The position numbers and the translations under genes were made by a program. From NCBI RefSeq assembly GCF_004795015.1, contig NZ_SSBI01000001.1, positions 240,798-304,797 of the forward strand: a stretch of DNA of 64,000 nucleotides, in the 5' to 3' direction. Under the pieces are notes generated by a model, which searched no databases, was not told the DNA's origin, and saw only the letters and a list, made by a program, of their open reading frames with translations. Each line of letters starts with the position of its first letter. The first letter of the stretch is position 1. Of this stretch, positions 8,901 to 15,919 are shown in pieces. This DNA comes from Streptomyces sp. A1277 (GTDB taxonomy: Bacteria; Actinomycetota; Actinomycetes; Streptomycetales; Streptomycetaceae).

Positions 8901-9816
8901 GCACCTCGGCCGCGGCCGGCTGGCCCGCCGCGAACAGTACGTCGCCCGCTTGCAGCGCACACCAGCCCCGGATGCCGGGCGAGGCGTCGGCGGCGAGGGC
9001 CCGCGCCTCCTCGGACAGCACCATCGCCGACCGGAATTCCAGGCCGGCCAGGGCGGCGAGGGCCCTGCACTGCACGACGACCGGCCGCAGGTGGTCCGGC
9101 ACGCTGCCCGGGGCTTCGTCGATGAAGCAGGCGGTCCGGGCCCGGTCGTCGCCGGTCGCCTTGTCCACGGCCAGGGCGACGGAGGCCGCCGCGGAATCCC
9201 AGAGGGCGCGAAGCAGGAAGCGCCGTCCGAGGAACCCGACGGGGTCGCCGCCGGACGTTCTCGCCATCAGCCCCACCTCCTGCACCGACAGGATCAGGCG
9301 GGCCTGGAAGACGAGGGCGGCGACGCCCGCCGCGGGCACCAGCAACGCCGGCTGCTGCCAGGCGGCCCAGGCCAGGGCCGCGACGGACAGCGCGGCGGCC
9401 GTCCCCCTGCGCCAGCCCAGCAGGGCCCAGGCGCCGGCCGCGAACCAGAGGGCGGCCCACCCGGGAGGTGACACCAGCAGAGAGGCGGTCACCGCGGCCG
9501 CCACCACGACGGCGGCCCGGATGGCGAGGGCCCGCCACCACAGCACGCGGTCGTGGGCCGTCAGGAGGTCGCAGGCGTGGAGCCCGATGCGGGTCTCCCG
9601 CGACCGGCCCCGGCGGATGACGGACCAGGAGCGCACGACCTGGGGCAGGACGCGCAGCCGGGTGAGGAGCCCCACCCTGCGGTTGAACAGGAGGGCGAGC
9701 GGCAGCACGTACTCGATGACGTCCTCGTCGTCGCCGCTGCGGTTCCGCCCGGCGAGCCAGCCGGGCAGCTCGTGGGCGGCGCCGGTACCGAAGGGGTCGA
9801 AGGACGAGAGGTTCAT
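5911..9816 (-). CDS. Membrane-anchored CHAT-domain protease with helical repeats and C-terminal PH-like domain
   Basis: A 1301-residue multidomain protein. Residues about 97-175 hold three or four hydrophobic helices. Residues about 200-575 are alanine/leucine-rich helical repeats of TPR character. The CHAT (caspase-like) domain covers about 600-1020, with His867 in LYLAGHVE and Cys915 in VLLAACASLG as the predicted catalytic dyad. A proline-rich linker (about 1022-1068) leads to a beta-rich domain (about 1095-1235) that looks PH/GRAM-like. CHAT proteases are known to cleave partner effectors in bacterial defence and cell-death systems. The start codon overlaps the upstream gene's stop by 4 bp (ATGA), so translation is coupled. 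Domain calls are by eye; the dyad is the strongest evidence. Confidence 0.75.
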   Translation of the reverse strand: MNLSSFDPFGTGAAHELPGWLAGRNRSGDDEDVIEYVLPLALLFNRRVGLLTRLRVLPQVVRSWSVIRRGRSRETRIGLHACDLLTAHDRVLWWRALAIRAAVVVAAAVTASLLVSPPGWAALWFAAGAWALLGWRRGTAAALSVAALAWAAWQQPALLVPAAGVAALVFQARLILSVQEVGLMARTSGGDPVGFLGRRFLLRALWDSAAASVALAVDKATGDDRARTACFIDEAPGSVPDHLRPVVVQCRALAALAGLEFRSAMVLSEEARALAADASPGIRGWCALQAGDVLFAAGQPAAAEVRWREALDLLETAPRCRYWAAEAELRMIEALTTDPANADRCVDGLRILCRTRHTAVRTSDVVLLARTERYLLRLMHAAGNTVGVVEQLADQYERTEGKPVMEASVSEHAAELLLLATLYLDVIENPDRYPDTMRVDEDGQHERYVYAASLMDNVLGHLSRSKMPHLQAQAHAVLAHIQRAVGMREEALGNVLESLHAIQHVRYQLPTTRWRAHWIAAHAHVYALALDLAESDPALVAELLETVRSQSVPVESDEPGARLRAVLDALASSTGLPLGAKEAPDGGPSDDPRRTDPLLTDCAVLVEHASWVGGEEAGAIDLDGELDLMFPGGWYWSYARAGEWIHHAVRTPSGDWHAERRPHAQFADAFEDLLLHLPVTVPGAQPIGRRLRGSAFAATGSDDPVKGYLTAGQVWDRVFGQLGSALLPSVLREALAASRTPVPLALAPTGALALVPVCALPVTPGRDVMDVAQLSYLPSIALLSRRRRLTVREGGDPGPRAQGAPSRVLSVLAPHASSDPRTHDLKHAMAGVPPNSEPAPRPLTKHGFAGLIARHGTEDTVLYLAGHVEIPDREDPGGTGFKFADGPLALHDFYRTDDSGAPLYPLPDRVLLAACASLGLHGRPEHGYAPSLLDTPEWLGLGAAVIHGGARHVYCTLFRIPDAEHTTRIDLALVDALRRHTEPAAALRAVQRAELRRWRDGSGSLPLAFLAYAYVGLGAAPGREPTTTPNASERPAYAPLPAARRPQQPSAAEPPVLPRPKARPAHDPFMMMSRQTHDGAGLSDRLHPRFDRDGRLLLTSYDGRALGPVPVRAAAWKKENFHFGTLSMSSETEWRVHDVGLHLTDARLVLIADEPDARGRTLAGHIRYPWISSVAFRPRQSFLNDCELVVQCQQDTGPDSTDFYRLVLLLPRETDSEDLARRLVRRLARHHLAHGSLPAAARPRFEALLDPPRLPPPDKGDHASYRLPAFKTYPEGVEYLGGQPAEGTWIGPDPAPPDRPS

Positions 9817-10898
9817 TCGGGCTTCAGCTCCCGTTGGATCTTCAGCGTGCGGTAGTAGCGCGCGGCGCGGCGGTCCGCCCTGCGATCGGACTGCAGGGCG
9901 CCCTCCGTCAGGGAAGGGTCGCCGGCGTCCCCGCGCATCTGGAGCAGTGCCAGGCGGCCGTCCGGCAGATCGACGAGGCGGGAGACCAGGGCCGCCGCGA
10001 CCAGCGGCCAGGGGACGCCCAGGAACGCCGAGGCGACGACGAGAGCGGCGTCACCGCTCAGGCGCAACGCCAAAGAGGCGTGGTTCCGGCGCACCGCCAG
10101 GCTGATCAGCCAGAGCGCCGACCAGGGTGTCACCGTCAGCGAGGCCCAGATCAGCACGGACAGCGCGGCGAAGATGGCGAGTTGGTGCCACCACGACACC
10201 CAGACGTGCAGGCGCAGCAGGTGGGACTGGACGTGGGAGGACAGGTGCGCCGTACTGGTCATCTGGGAACGCAGGCTGATGCTCCGCCCCTTGCGCGGGC
10301 CGATCGCGCGGTGCGGCGCCTGGAAGTGGTACGGCGTCGGCCGCTCGCTCCGACTGGGCGAGAGGATGGGCCCGCGGTGGTTCGCCTGGCGGTCCGCGGC
10401 GGCGACCTCGCGCCGCACCAGCATGGCCCGGGACAGGGCGACCCGTTCGCTCAGCCCCATCGTGCGGGCGGTCTTGCGCATCTCCTTGTCGCCGGTGCGC
10501 GTCTCCAGACAGGCCAGCAGCAGGTGGGCGGTGTCGGCGGTGTCGTCACCGGTCCTCACCGTCCAGTACGCCAGCCGGGAAAGCACGGCGGCGGCGGCCG
10601 GAGCGAGGGGGACCGCCCGCGTGCGCGCGTCGAGTGCGGCGGCGCTCTCGGCCACCGACCGGTACGTCTCGTCGGTGAAGAAGTGGTGGGCGGCCGTCGC
10701 CCTCATCACCAGCCGGGAACGGGTGTCCGACGCGTTGTCGCAGGCCACCGCGAGGAACAGGTGCAGGACCTCGACCGGGCCTCCTCCGTCGCCGTGGGCC
10801 AGCGCCCGGGCGATCTCGACGCACCTGCGCAGGGCGGGTGTCCGGGGCACGGCGGGCGGGGCCGCGCCGGTGACCGTCTCTTCGGTGGTACGGCTCAT
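9813..10898 (-). CDS. Clp-repeat N-terminal domain membrane protein
   Basis: A 361-residue protein. The first 165 residues resemble two ClpA/ClpC-type N-terminal repeats (VEVLHLFLAVA near 42-52 and TAHLLLACLETR near 123-134 are the typical helices), usually a substrate- or adaptor-binding module. No AAA+ ATPase follows. Instead a basic linker (about 170-235) leads to about three membrane helices (about 238-253, 256-270, 283-305) and a basic tail. It overlaps the CHAT gene by ATGA, so the two products are probably made in fixed ratio and may form a membrane complex. The Clp-repeat call is by pattern and should be tested with an HMM. Confidence 0.6.
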   Translation of the reverse strand: MSRTTEETVTGAAPPAVPRTPALRRCVEIARALAHGDGGGPVEVLHLFLAVACDNASDTRSRLVMRATAAHHFFTDETYRSVAESAAALDARTRAVPLAPAAAAVLSRLAYWTVRTGDDTADTAHLLLACLETRTGDKEMRKTARTMGLSERVALSRAMLVRREVAAADRQANHRGPILSPSRSERPTPYHFQAPHRAIGPRKGRSISLRSQMTSTAHLSSHVQSHLLRLHVWVSWWHQLAIFAALSVLIWASLTVTPWSALWLISLAVRRNHASLALRLSGDAALVVASAFLGVPWPLVAAALVSRLVDLPDGRLALLQMRGDAGDPSLTEGALQSDRRADRRAARYYRTLKIQRELKPE

Positions 10899-10917
10899 CT
10901 GGTCACCGGCCGCTCTC

Positions 10918-10965
10918 GGACGTGGAGGGACGTGGACGTGGAGGGACGTGGACGTGGAGGGACGT
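10918..10965. repeat. Three perfect 16-bp tandem repeats
   Basis: GGACGTGGAGGGACGT is repeated exactly three times (10918-10933, 10934-10949, 10950-10965), followed by a partial copy. The array lies between the stop of the beta-rich protein gene (10974) and the start of the Clp-repeat gene (10898). It could be a protein-binding array, a 5' leader element or a slippage-prone minisatellite. Confidence 0.9.
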
Positions 10966-10973
10966 GGAGGGAG

Positions 10974-11780
10974 TCACACGTCTGAGGGCGCGGCGGTGCC
11001 GTCCTGTCCGAGGTCGGCCCAGGTGAGGCGGATCAGATCCGTCTCGTCCGGCTCGTCCGGCTCGTCGGGCGCGTCCCAGTCCCCGGCTTCGGAGAGCTCG
11101 TCGTCGTCCGAACGGAAGACCAGGTCGTACGCGCGCAGCGGCCGCTTGCGCAGTTGCACGGCGTTGAACAGCGGGGTGGCACCGTCCGGGGCCAGGACGT
11201 CCGCCGCGATCCCCTGCCGGCGGGTGATCGCGCACTTCGCCGTGGCACTGGCGATCGGCAGCGGGCTCGTCAGGGCGGACGTGCTGACCTGGAGGTCCAG
11301 CTGAGCACCGCGGCGCTCGGCGACCAGGATGGCGGTGGGGCCGGTACGCACGACTTCGGTGACGACGACGTACTCCAGGCGCCAGTCCCGGTTCTCGTGG
11401 CGGGTGCGCAGCGCGGATTCGAGCGCCGGAATGTTGCCCATGCTCTCCTGCACGCAGCCCGAAGCCTGGAACAGCGTGGCGCCGTCCCGGGTGAAGGTGA
11501 CCGACAGGTTGCAGAGCGCGTCGTCCGCGGTGGACCCGAGGCGGACCCCGGGTTCCACCGCGACGCACTCGGCGGAGGAGTAGTCGAGGTCGGTGAACGG
11601 GCTGTCCTCGTTCCTGGTGAACGGGATGCCCAGCTCGGCGAGGGTGGTGAGCTTCCTGAACCTGTGCCCCGAGAGGAGGCCCACGTCGCCGACCGCCATG
11701 CGGGTCGAGGGCAGCCAGCAGGCGAGGTACTCGCACTTCGTGTGCATTTCACGCGTGTACAGCTCGGGGATGGACGCCAT
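10974..11780 (-). CDS. Beta-rich protein of unknown function with acidic C-terminal tail
   Basis: A 268-residue protein I cannot name. Residues about 1-222 are rich in predicted strands; distinctive segments are GDVGLLSGHRF (31-41), LAELGIPF (48-55) and WRLEYVVVTEVV (133-144), with GATPLF near 200-205. The last 45 residues are very acidic (DEPDEPDETD near 239-248) and look flexible. There is no signal peptide or membrane helix. The ATG at 11780 has a gagaggtgg site; the open frame extends six codons upstream only to a TTG. It is the first gene of the CHAT set, 75 bp before the next gene. A beta-domain with a detachable tail beside a caspase-like protease recalls gasdermin-type pairs, but I see no convincing homology, so this remains a hypothesis. 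Confidence 0.6.
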   Translation of the reverse strand: MASIPELYTREMHTKCEYLACWLPSTRMAVGDVGLLSGHRFRKLTTLAELGIPFTRNEDSPFTDLDYSSAECVAVEPGVRLGSTADDALCNLSVTFTRDGATLFQASGCVQESMGNIPALESALRTRHENRDWRLEYVVVTEVVRTGPTAILVAERRGAQLDLQVSTSALTSPLPIASATAKCAITRRQGIAADVLAPDGATPLFNAVQLRKRPLRAYDLVFRSDDDELSEAGDWDAPDEPDEPDETDLIRLTWADLGQDGTAAPSDV

Positions 11781-11956
11781 GCCCCACCTCTCGCGCAACG
11801 CCCGTGCGGCACCGGCGGATTCGCGTCCGCATGGCCAACAGGCTTGTCCGGCAGGGAGGTTGTGGGCTCCCTCGCCTCAGGCTACGGCCACTGGGCGGGG
11901 TATGTCCCCCCGTATGCCGAGGAATACGGCCGAGGGAATCCGCGACCGCCCGGCGC

Positions 11957-13468
11957 TCAGGCGTCGAGCGGTGCGTAGTCGAACCAGTCGAAGTGGACGG
12001 TGCCGCTCGCGGCGTACAGGCCGATCACGCGGCCGGTGAAGCCGCCGGTGACCTCGGTGGACAGGTAGCGGCCGTCGAGGGCGCCGAGCACGGTGAACGT
12101 GCCGTCCGGCTCCTCGACGCCCAGGGACACCGTGTCCGGGCCGGTGCAGGGGCCGTGGGGGGCCTCGGTGCGGGCCACGTCGACGCGCAGGACGAGGGGG
12201 CCGGCGGGTGCGGGGCGGGCGGCGACCACGGTGCGCAGGGGGCCGATGCGGGCGATCAGGCGTACCTCGTCGCCGCCCGCCTCGATCGCGTAGTGGTGCA
12301 GCTCGTCCAGCCGGACCGCGAGGCCGCCGTGGCCGTCCGCCGCGTCGGCCAGGGTGCGGGCCCGGCACGACAGGTGCTGCTGGCGGCGGCCGAGGAAGAC
12401 CGCGTCCGGGTCGTCCAGGGTGCCGCCCCGGCCGTGCAGGGTCAGCCAGCCCGGGCGCTCCTTCGTACCGGAGCGGCCGGCGGCCGAGCGGCGGGGCGAG
12501 ATCCAGTACGGGTACGGCTCGGCGAGGTCGAAGTCGTCCCGGGCGGGGACGGCGGGGGCGGGGTCGAGCGGCCACGGGGGCGCCGGCAGGTCCGGGGACG
12601 GCTCGCCGACGACGGGCCAGCCGTCCACCCACGTCACCGGGGCCAGGAAGGTCTCCCGGCCGAGCACGTGCCAGCCGGGGGAGCCGCCGCCCGGCCGTAC
12701 GCCGAGGAGCACCAGCCACCAGGAGCCGTCGGGGCCCTGCACCAGGTCGCCGTGGCCGGTGTTCTGGACGGGGTGCTCGCGGCCGCGGTGGGTGAGGACC
12801 GGGTTGTCCGGGCACGGCTCGAACGGGCCGGCCGGTGAGGGCCCGCGCGCGATCGAGACGCCGTGGCCGCGCTCGGTGCCGCCTTCGGCGATGAGCAGGT
12901 ACCAGAAGCCGCCGATCCGGTAGAGGTGCGGCGCTTCCGGGGCCTTCGCGCCGGGCGTCCCGGACCAGACGCGCCGGGGTTCGCCGAGCGTCTCGCCGGT
13001 GAGCGGGTCGATGCGGACCTGGGAGACCCCGGCCACGGTGCACCAGCAGGTGCCGTCCTCGTCCCAGGCCAGGTCGGGGTCGATGCCCGGGACGCCGGGG
13101 AGCGGGACCGGGTCGGACCAGGGGCCCGCCGGGTCGGTGGCGGTGAACAGCAGGTTGCCGACCTCGACGTTGGTGACGATCAGCCAGAAGCGGCCGTCGT
13201 GGTGGCGGAGCGTCGGTGCGTAGACGCCGCCGGAGGGGCGGGTGTCCGCCGGCAGGTGCAGCTGTTCCGGGCGGTCCAGGACGTTGCCGATCTGCGTCCA
13301 GTGGACCAGGTCGCGGCTGTGGAAGAGGGGGACGCCCGGGAAGTACTCGAAGCTGGAGCACACCAGGTAGTAGTCCTCGCCCACGCGGCAGACGCTGGGA
13401 TCGGGATGGAAACCGGGGATCACCGGATTGCTGACGGTCGTGCCCGTCTCGTCCCGTACCGCTGACAT
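11957..13468 (-). CDS. GH43-family glycosidase (beta-xylosidase/arabinofuranosidase type)
   Basis: A 503-residue glycoside hydrolase. The five-bladed propeller (about 12-315) shows the family's three acids: Asp23 in GFHPDPSVCRVG (general base), Asp130 in GIDPDLAWDEDG (pKa modulator) and Glu178 in KAPEAPHLY (general acid). The C-terminal part (about 325-500) is the beta-sandwich common in two-domain GH43 xylosidases. No signal peptide is visible, so it probably acts in the cytoplasm on imported xylo- or arabino-oligosaccharides. A palindromic LacI-type operator lies 57 bp upstream of the ATG. No sugar transporter lies nearby. Confidence 0.9.
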   Translation of the reverse strand: MSAVRDETGTTVSNPVIPGFHPDPSVCRVGEDYYLVCSSFEYFPGVPLFHSRDLVHWTQIGNVLDRPEQLHLPADTRPSGGVYAPTLRHHDGRFWLIVTNVEVGNLLFTATDPAGPWSDPVPLPGVPGIDPDLAWDEDGTCWCTVAGVSQVRIDPLTGETLGEPRRVWSGTPGAKAPEAPHLYRIGGFWYLLIAEGGTERGHGVSIARGPSPAGPFEPCPDNPVLTHRGREHPVQNTGHGDLVQGPDGSWWLVLLGVRPGGGSPGWHVLGRETFLAPVTWVDGWPVVGEPSPDLPAPPWPLDPAPAVPARDDFDLAEPYPYWISPRRSAAGRSGTKERPGWLTLHGRGGTLDDPDAVFLGRRQQHLSCRARTLADAADGHGGLAVRLDELHHYAIEAGGDEVRLIARIGPLRTVVAARPAPAGPLVLRVDVARTEAPHGPCTGPDTVSLGVEEPDGTFTVLGALDGRYLSTEVTGGFTGRVIGLYAASGTVHFDWFDYAPLDA

Positions 13469-13524
13469 GGCATCCGTTCCTGTGCGTCGCGCGCGTGCTG
13501 CCGAGGGGTGGCCGAGCGCATCTG

Positions 13525-13538
13525 TCGAAGCGCTTCGA
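13525..13538. promoter_or_regulatory. LacI-family operator upstream of the GH43 gene
   Basis: TCGAAGCGCTTCGA is a perfect 14-bp palindrome with the central CG step typical of LacI/GalR operators, 57 bp upstream of the GH43 ATG. It should be bound by a sugar-responsive repressor encoded elsewhere. Confidence 0.65.
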
Positions 13539-13593
13539 TAACGGTGACCCTAATGACCCGATGACCACCGCGACAAGGGGTGCGGACCCGGGG

Positions 13594-14406
13594 TCACGCC
13601 GCGCCCCCGTTGCTCTTGAGCAGCTGGCCGTTGACCCACTGGCCCTGCGGGGAGCAGAGGAAGTCGACCAGGTGCGCGGTGTCCTGCGGGGTGCCCAGGC
13701 GGCCGAGCGGGGTCTCGCGGGCGAGGAGGTCCGCCAGCTCCTCGGTCATCCAGCCGGTGTCCACCGGGCCCGGGTTGATGACGTTGGCGGTCACGCCGAG
13801 GTGGGCCAGTTCGCGGGCGGCGGCCAGGGTGATGCGGTCCAGGGCGCCCTTGCTCGCCCCGTACGGGAGGTTGCCGACCGTGTGGTCGCTGGTCAGCGCG
13901 ATGATCCGGCCCGACCCGGCGGGGGAGCGGAAGCGCAGCCCGTACTCCCGGATCAGCAGCCAGGTGGCGCGGGCGTTCACCGCGAAGTGGCGGTCGAAAC
14001 TCGCGAGGGTGGTGTCGAGGAGCCCGGAGTCCACCGACTCCGCGTGGCTCAGCACGAGCGCGGTGACGGGCCCGATCCGGCGCTCGGCCTCGTCGAAGAC
14101 CCGGGCCGGGGCGTCGGGGTCGATGAGGTCCGCCTCGATCGCCGCGGTGCGGGCGCCGTGCTCGGCGAGGGACGCCTCGATGGCGGCGGTCGCGCCGCGC
14201 TCCTCGCCCCAGGCCATGCGCCGGTCGTACGGCGTCCAGTAGGTGAAGGCGATGTCCCAGCCGGAGGCGGCCAGCCGGCGCGCGATACCCGCGCCGATGC
14301 CGACCGTGCGGCCGACCCCGGTGATCAGCGCGAGTGGGCGGGGCGTGGCGGGCGCGGGGTCGGATGCGGGCCGTGTGGCTGCCGAGGGCTGTCCGGGTGT
14401 GGTCAC
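13594..14406 (-). CDS. Short-chain dehydrogenase/reductase (SDR)
   Basis: A 270-residue classical-length SDR with a GTG start. The cofactor loop is TGVGRTVGIG (about 29-38). The active site has Ser in IALTSDH and the YGASK pair (Tyr-x-x-x-Lys) shortly after. The usual NNAG block after strand 4 is replaced by LSHAES, a departure seen in some enoyl-reductase-like and 3-oxoacyl reductase-like subgroups. The substrate cannot be inferred. The gene lies downstream of nothing obviously related; the GH43 promoter region separates it from that gene. Confidence 0.85.
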   Translation of the reverse strand: MTTPGQPSAATRPASDPAPATPRPLALITGVGRTVGIGAGIARRLAASGWDIAFTYWTPYDRRMAWGEERGATAAIEASLAEHGARTAAIEADLIDPDAPARVFDEAERRIGPVTALVLSHAESVDSGLLDTTLASFDRHFAVNARATWLLIREYGLRFRSPAGSGRIIALTSDHTVGNLPYGASKGALDRITLAAARELAHLGVTANVINPGPVDTGWMTEELADLLARETPLGRLGTPQDTAHLVDFLCSPQGQWVNGQLLKSNGGAA

Positions 14407-14470
14407 GGGGGCTGATTTTGCTGGACGAACTCCCCTGACGGCAACGGAATTCGGGCCCTGTGCAGCGGGC

Positions 14471-14752
14471 TCAGCGGCGGCGGCACAGGACCGCGGCGCG
14501 GACCTTCAGGAGGTTCGGCACCAGGGCGTAGACGACGGCCGGCACGACGATCCCGGTGATGACCAGGGTGCGCAGGAGCATCGGGAAGCCCTTGACGTAG
14601 GGACCGATGAGCAGTTGTACGACGGTCAGGGCGGCGAAGACCGCGATCCAGGTGAGCAGGGCACGCATGTGCACGGAGGGCAGTGCGGCCGGCTGGGCGG
14701 GGGTGGTGGCGGATGCGGTGGCGGGGCGGGCGGCGGCAGTGGTGGTGGTCAT
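14471..14752 (-). CDS. Small membrane protein, two helices
   Basis: A 93-residue protein with a polar, Ala/Thr-rich N-terminus (about 1-28), two hydrophobic segments (about 31-48 and 58-78) and a basic tail ending in CRRR. I do not recognise the family. The ATG at 14752 fits the place where hydrophobic coding begins; the frame upstream only translates a simple repeat. It diverges from a TetR gene, and the shared region carries two TetR-like operators, so it is probably that regulator's target. Its 5' leader contains the (GGGGC)7 tract. Confidence 0.65.
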   Translation of the reverse strand: MTTTTAAARPATASATTPAQPAALPSVHMRALLTWIAVFAALTVVQLLIGPYVKGFPMLLRTLVITGIVVPAVVYALVPNLLKVRAAVLCRRR

Positions 14753-14766
14753 GGAGTCCCATCCAA

Positions 14767-14801
14767 GGGGCGGGGCGGGGCGGGGCGGGGCGGGGCGGGG
14801 C
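14767..14801. repeat. (GGGGC)7 simple-sequence tract
   Basis: Seven consecutive GGGGC units, directly followed by three 8-bp units (CGGATACG, CGGATACG, CGGATGCG, 14801-14824). Seven GGGG runs with one-base loops on the + strand could form a very stable G-quadruplex. The tract lies 15-49 bp upstream of the small membrane gene's ATG, inside its probable leader. Confidence 0.9.
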
Positions 14802-14869
14802 GGATACGCGGATACGCGGATGCGTGCGGAAGTCGGAGCGTGGGGCCTGCGGCGACGTGTTCCACCATG

Positions 14870-14907
14870 CCAACCATCTAGTTGGGTGTCAACCATCCAG
14901 TTGGTTG
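14870..14907. promoter_or_regulatory. Two adjacent TetR-type operators
   Basis: CAACCATCTAGTTGG (14871-14885) is repeated as CAACCATCCAGTTGG (14890-14904) with one mismatch and 19-bp spacing. Each copy has dyad symmetry: CCAAC/GTTGG at 14870-14885, and CAACCA/TGGTTG at 14890-14907. They end 32 bp before the TetR start and 118 bp from the divergent small membrane gene, so autoregulation plus control of the neighbour is likely. Confidence 0.7.
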
Positions 14908-14939
14908 GCATCTCCGGGAACCCGCTCTACGCTGGGCTC

Positions 14940-15554
14940 ATGACCCCGGACACGACCCACACCAAGGAACGGCTCCTCGCTGCGGCGAAGGAGGAATTCG
15001 CGGCTCACGGCATTGCCGGGGCGCGCGTCGACCGCATCGCGGAGCTGGCCGGCGTGAACAAGGAGCGGATCTACGGCTACTTCGGCAACAAGCAGAAGCT
15101 GTTCGACGCCGTCGTGGGACGCGCGCTGGACGAGCTGGCCGAGGCCGTCCCGCTCAAGGGCGGCGACGACCCCGCGGAGTACGTGGGCCGGGTGTACGAC
15201 TTCCACCGCGACAACCCGGTCCTCGTCCGGCTCTTCTTCTGGGAGGGCCTGCACTACCGCGACGGCGTGCTGCCCAACGAGGAGCGTCGCCGGGGCCACT
15301 ACGAGGAGAAGATCGCCGCCCTGGCCGAGAGCTTCGGGACCGAGGCGTCGCCGCAGGTCGCGGCCTGCCTGCTGAGCCTGATCGGGCTCGCCGCCTGGCC
15401 CAACGCGGTGCCGCAGCTCGCCCGCCTCGTCATCGGCACCGAGGCGGAGGCCGGAGCTGGGGCCGGGGCCGGCGGTCTCGACCTGCGCGCCCATGTCGTG
15501 GCCTTCGCCCGGCAGGCCCTGTCCGACGCCCCGCTCGCCGCCCCGACGGCCTGA
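14940..15554 (+). CDS. TetR-family transcriptional regulator
   Basis: A 204-residue TetR protein. The DNA-binding domain (about 8-55) reads KERLLAAAKEEFAAHGIAGA, then RVDRIAELAGVNKERIYGYF, a textbook TetR helix-turn-helix. The ligand domain follows and contains a Gly/Ala-rich loop (EAGAGAGAGGLDL) near 172-185. The ATG at 14940 is chosen because it begins the family domain and lies just after the operator pair. It diverges from a two-helix membrane protein gene. The ligand is unknown. Confidence 0.88.
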   Translation: MTPDTTHTKERLLAAAKEEFAAHGIAGARVDRIAELAGVNKERIYGYFGNKQKLFDAVVGRALDELAEAVPLKGGDDPAEYVGRVYDFHRDNPVLVRLFFWEGLHYRDGVLPNEERRRGHYEEKIAALAESFGTEASPQVAACLLSLIGLAAWPNAVPQLARLVIGTEAEAGAGAGAGGLDLRAHVVAFARQALSDAPLAAPTA

Positions 15555-15919
15555 GTCGAGCCGTGTCTGCCGGTCGGCGGCGAGCCGTGTCTGACGGCCT
15601 GAGTCGAGCCGTGCCTGCCGGCCTGAGGCGAGCAGCGTCGGCCTGAGGCGAGCAGCGTCGGGCGGCCTGGGCCGGGCGGCCGGCGGCGGGCTGGGCCGGA
15701 CCCCGCGGGTGGGCGCAGCGGGCTTGACCCGCGGGTGGGCCAGGCCCGCGAGCACCCGGAGTTGGGCCAGGCCCGTGAGCTCCCGGGGGTGGGCCAGGCC
15801 CGCGAGCACCCGGAGTTGGGCCAGGCCCGCGAGCTCCCGGGGGGTGGGCCGGGACCGCGAGCACCCGGAGTGGGTCAGGCCCGCGAGCCCCCGGCGGTCG
15901 CGTCCGCTGCCCCCGCGCC
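15555..15919. repeat. Intergenic tandem-repeat block
   Basis: This 365-bp gap has no gene. GCCTGAGGCGAGCAGCGTCG is duplicated exactly at 15621-15640 and 15641-15660. A 23-bp unit at 15551 recurs at 15599 with one mismatch. From about 15735 to 15893 a 54-55 bp unit occurs about three times, each made of two half-units built around the hairpin GGGCCAGGCCC. It separates the ends of the convergent TetR and kinase genes and may act as a composite terminator. Confidence 0.8.

Noticed and set aside
5878..9471. A 1197-codon open frame on the plus strand opposite the CHAT gene
   Set aside because: It is the antisense shadow of the CHAT gene in high-GC DNA; it is Gly/Arg/Val-rich, lacks domains and a ribosome site, while the minus frame has clear motifs.
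5911..11780. A known toxin-antitoxin or CBASS/Thoeris-type defence operon
   Set aside because: No nucleotide cyclase, TIR, NTPase or antitoxin-like gene is present; the set does not match those architectures.
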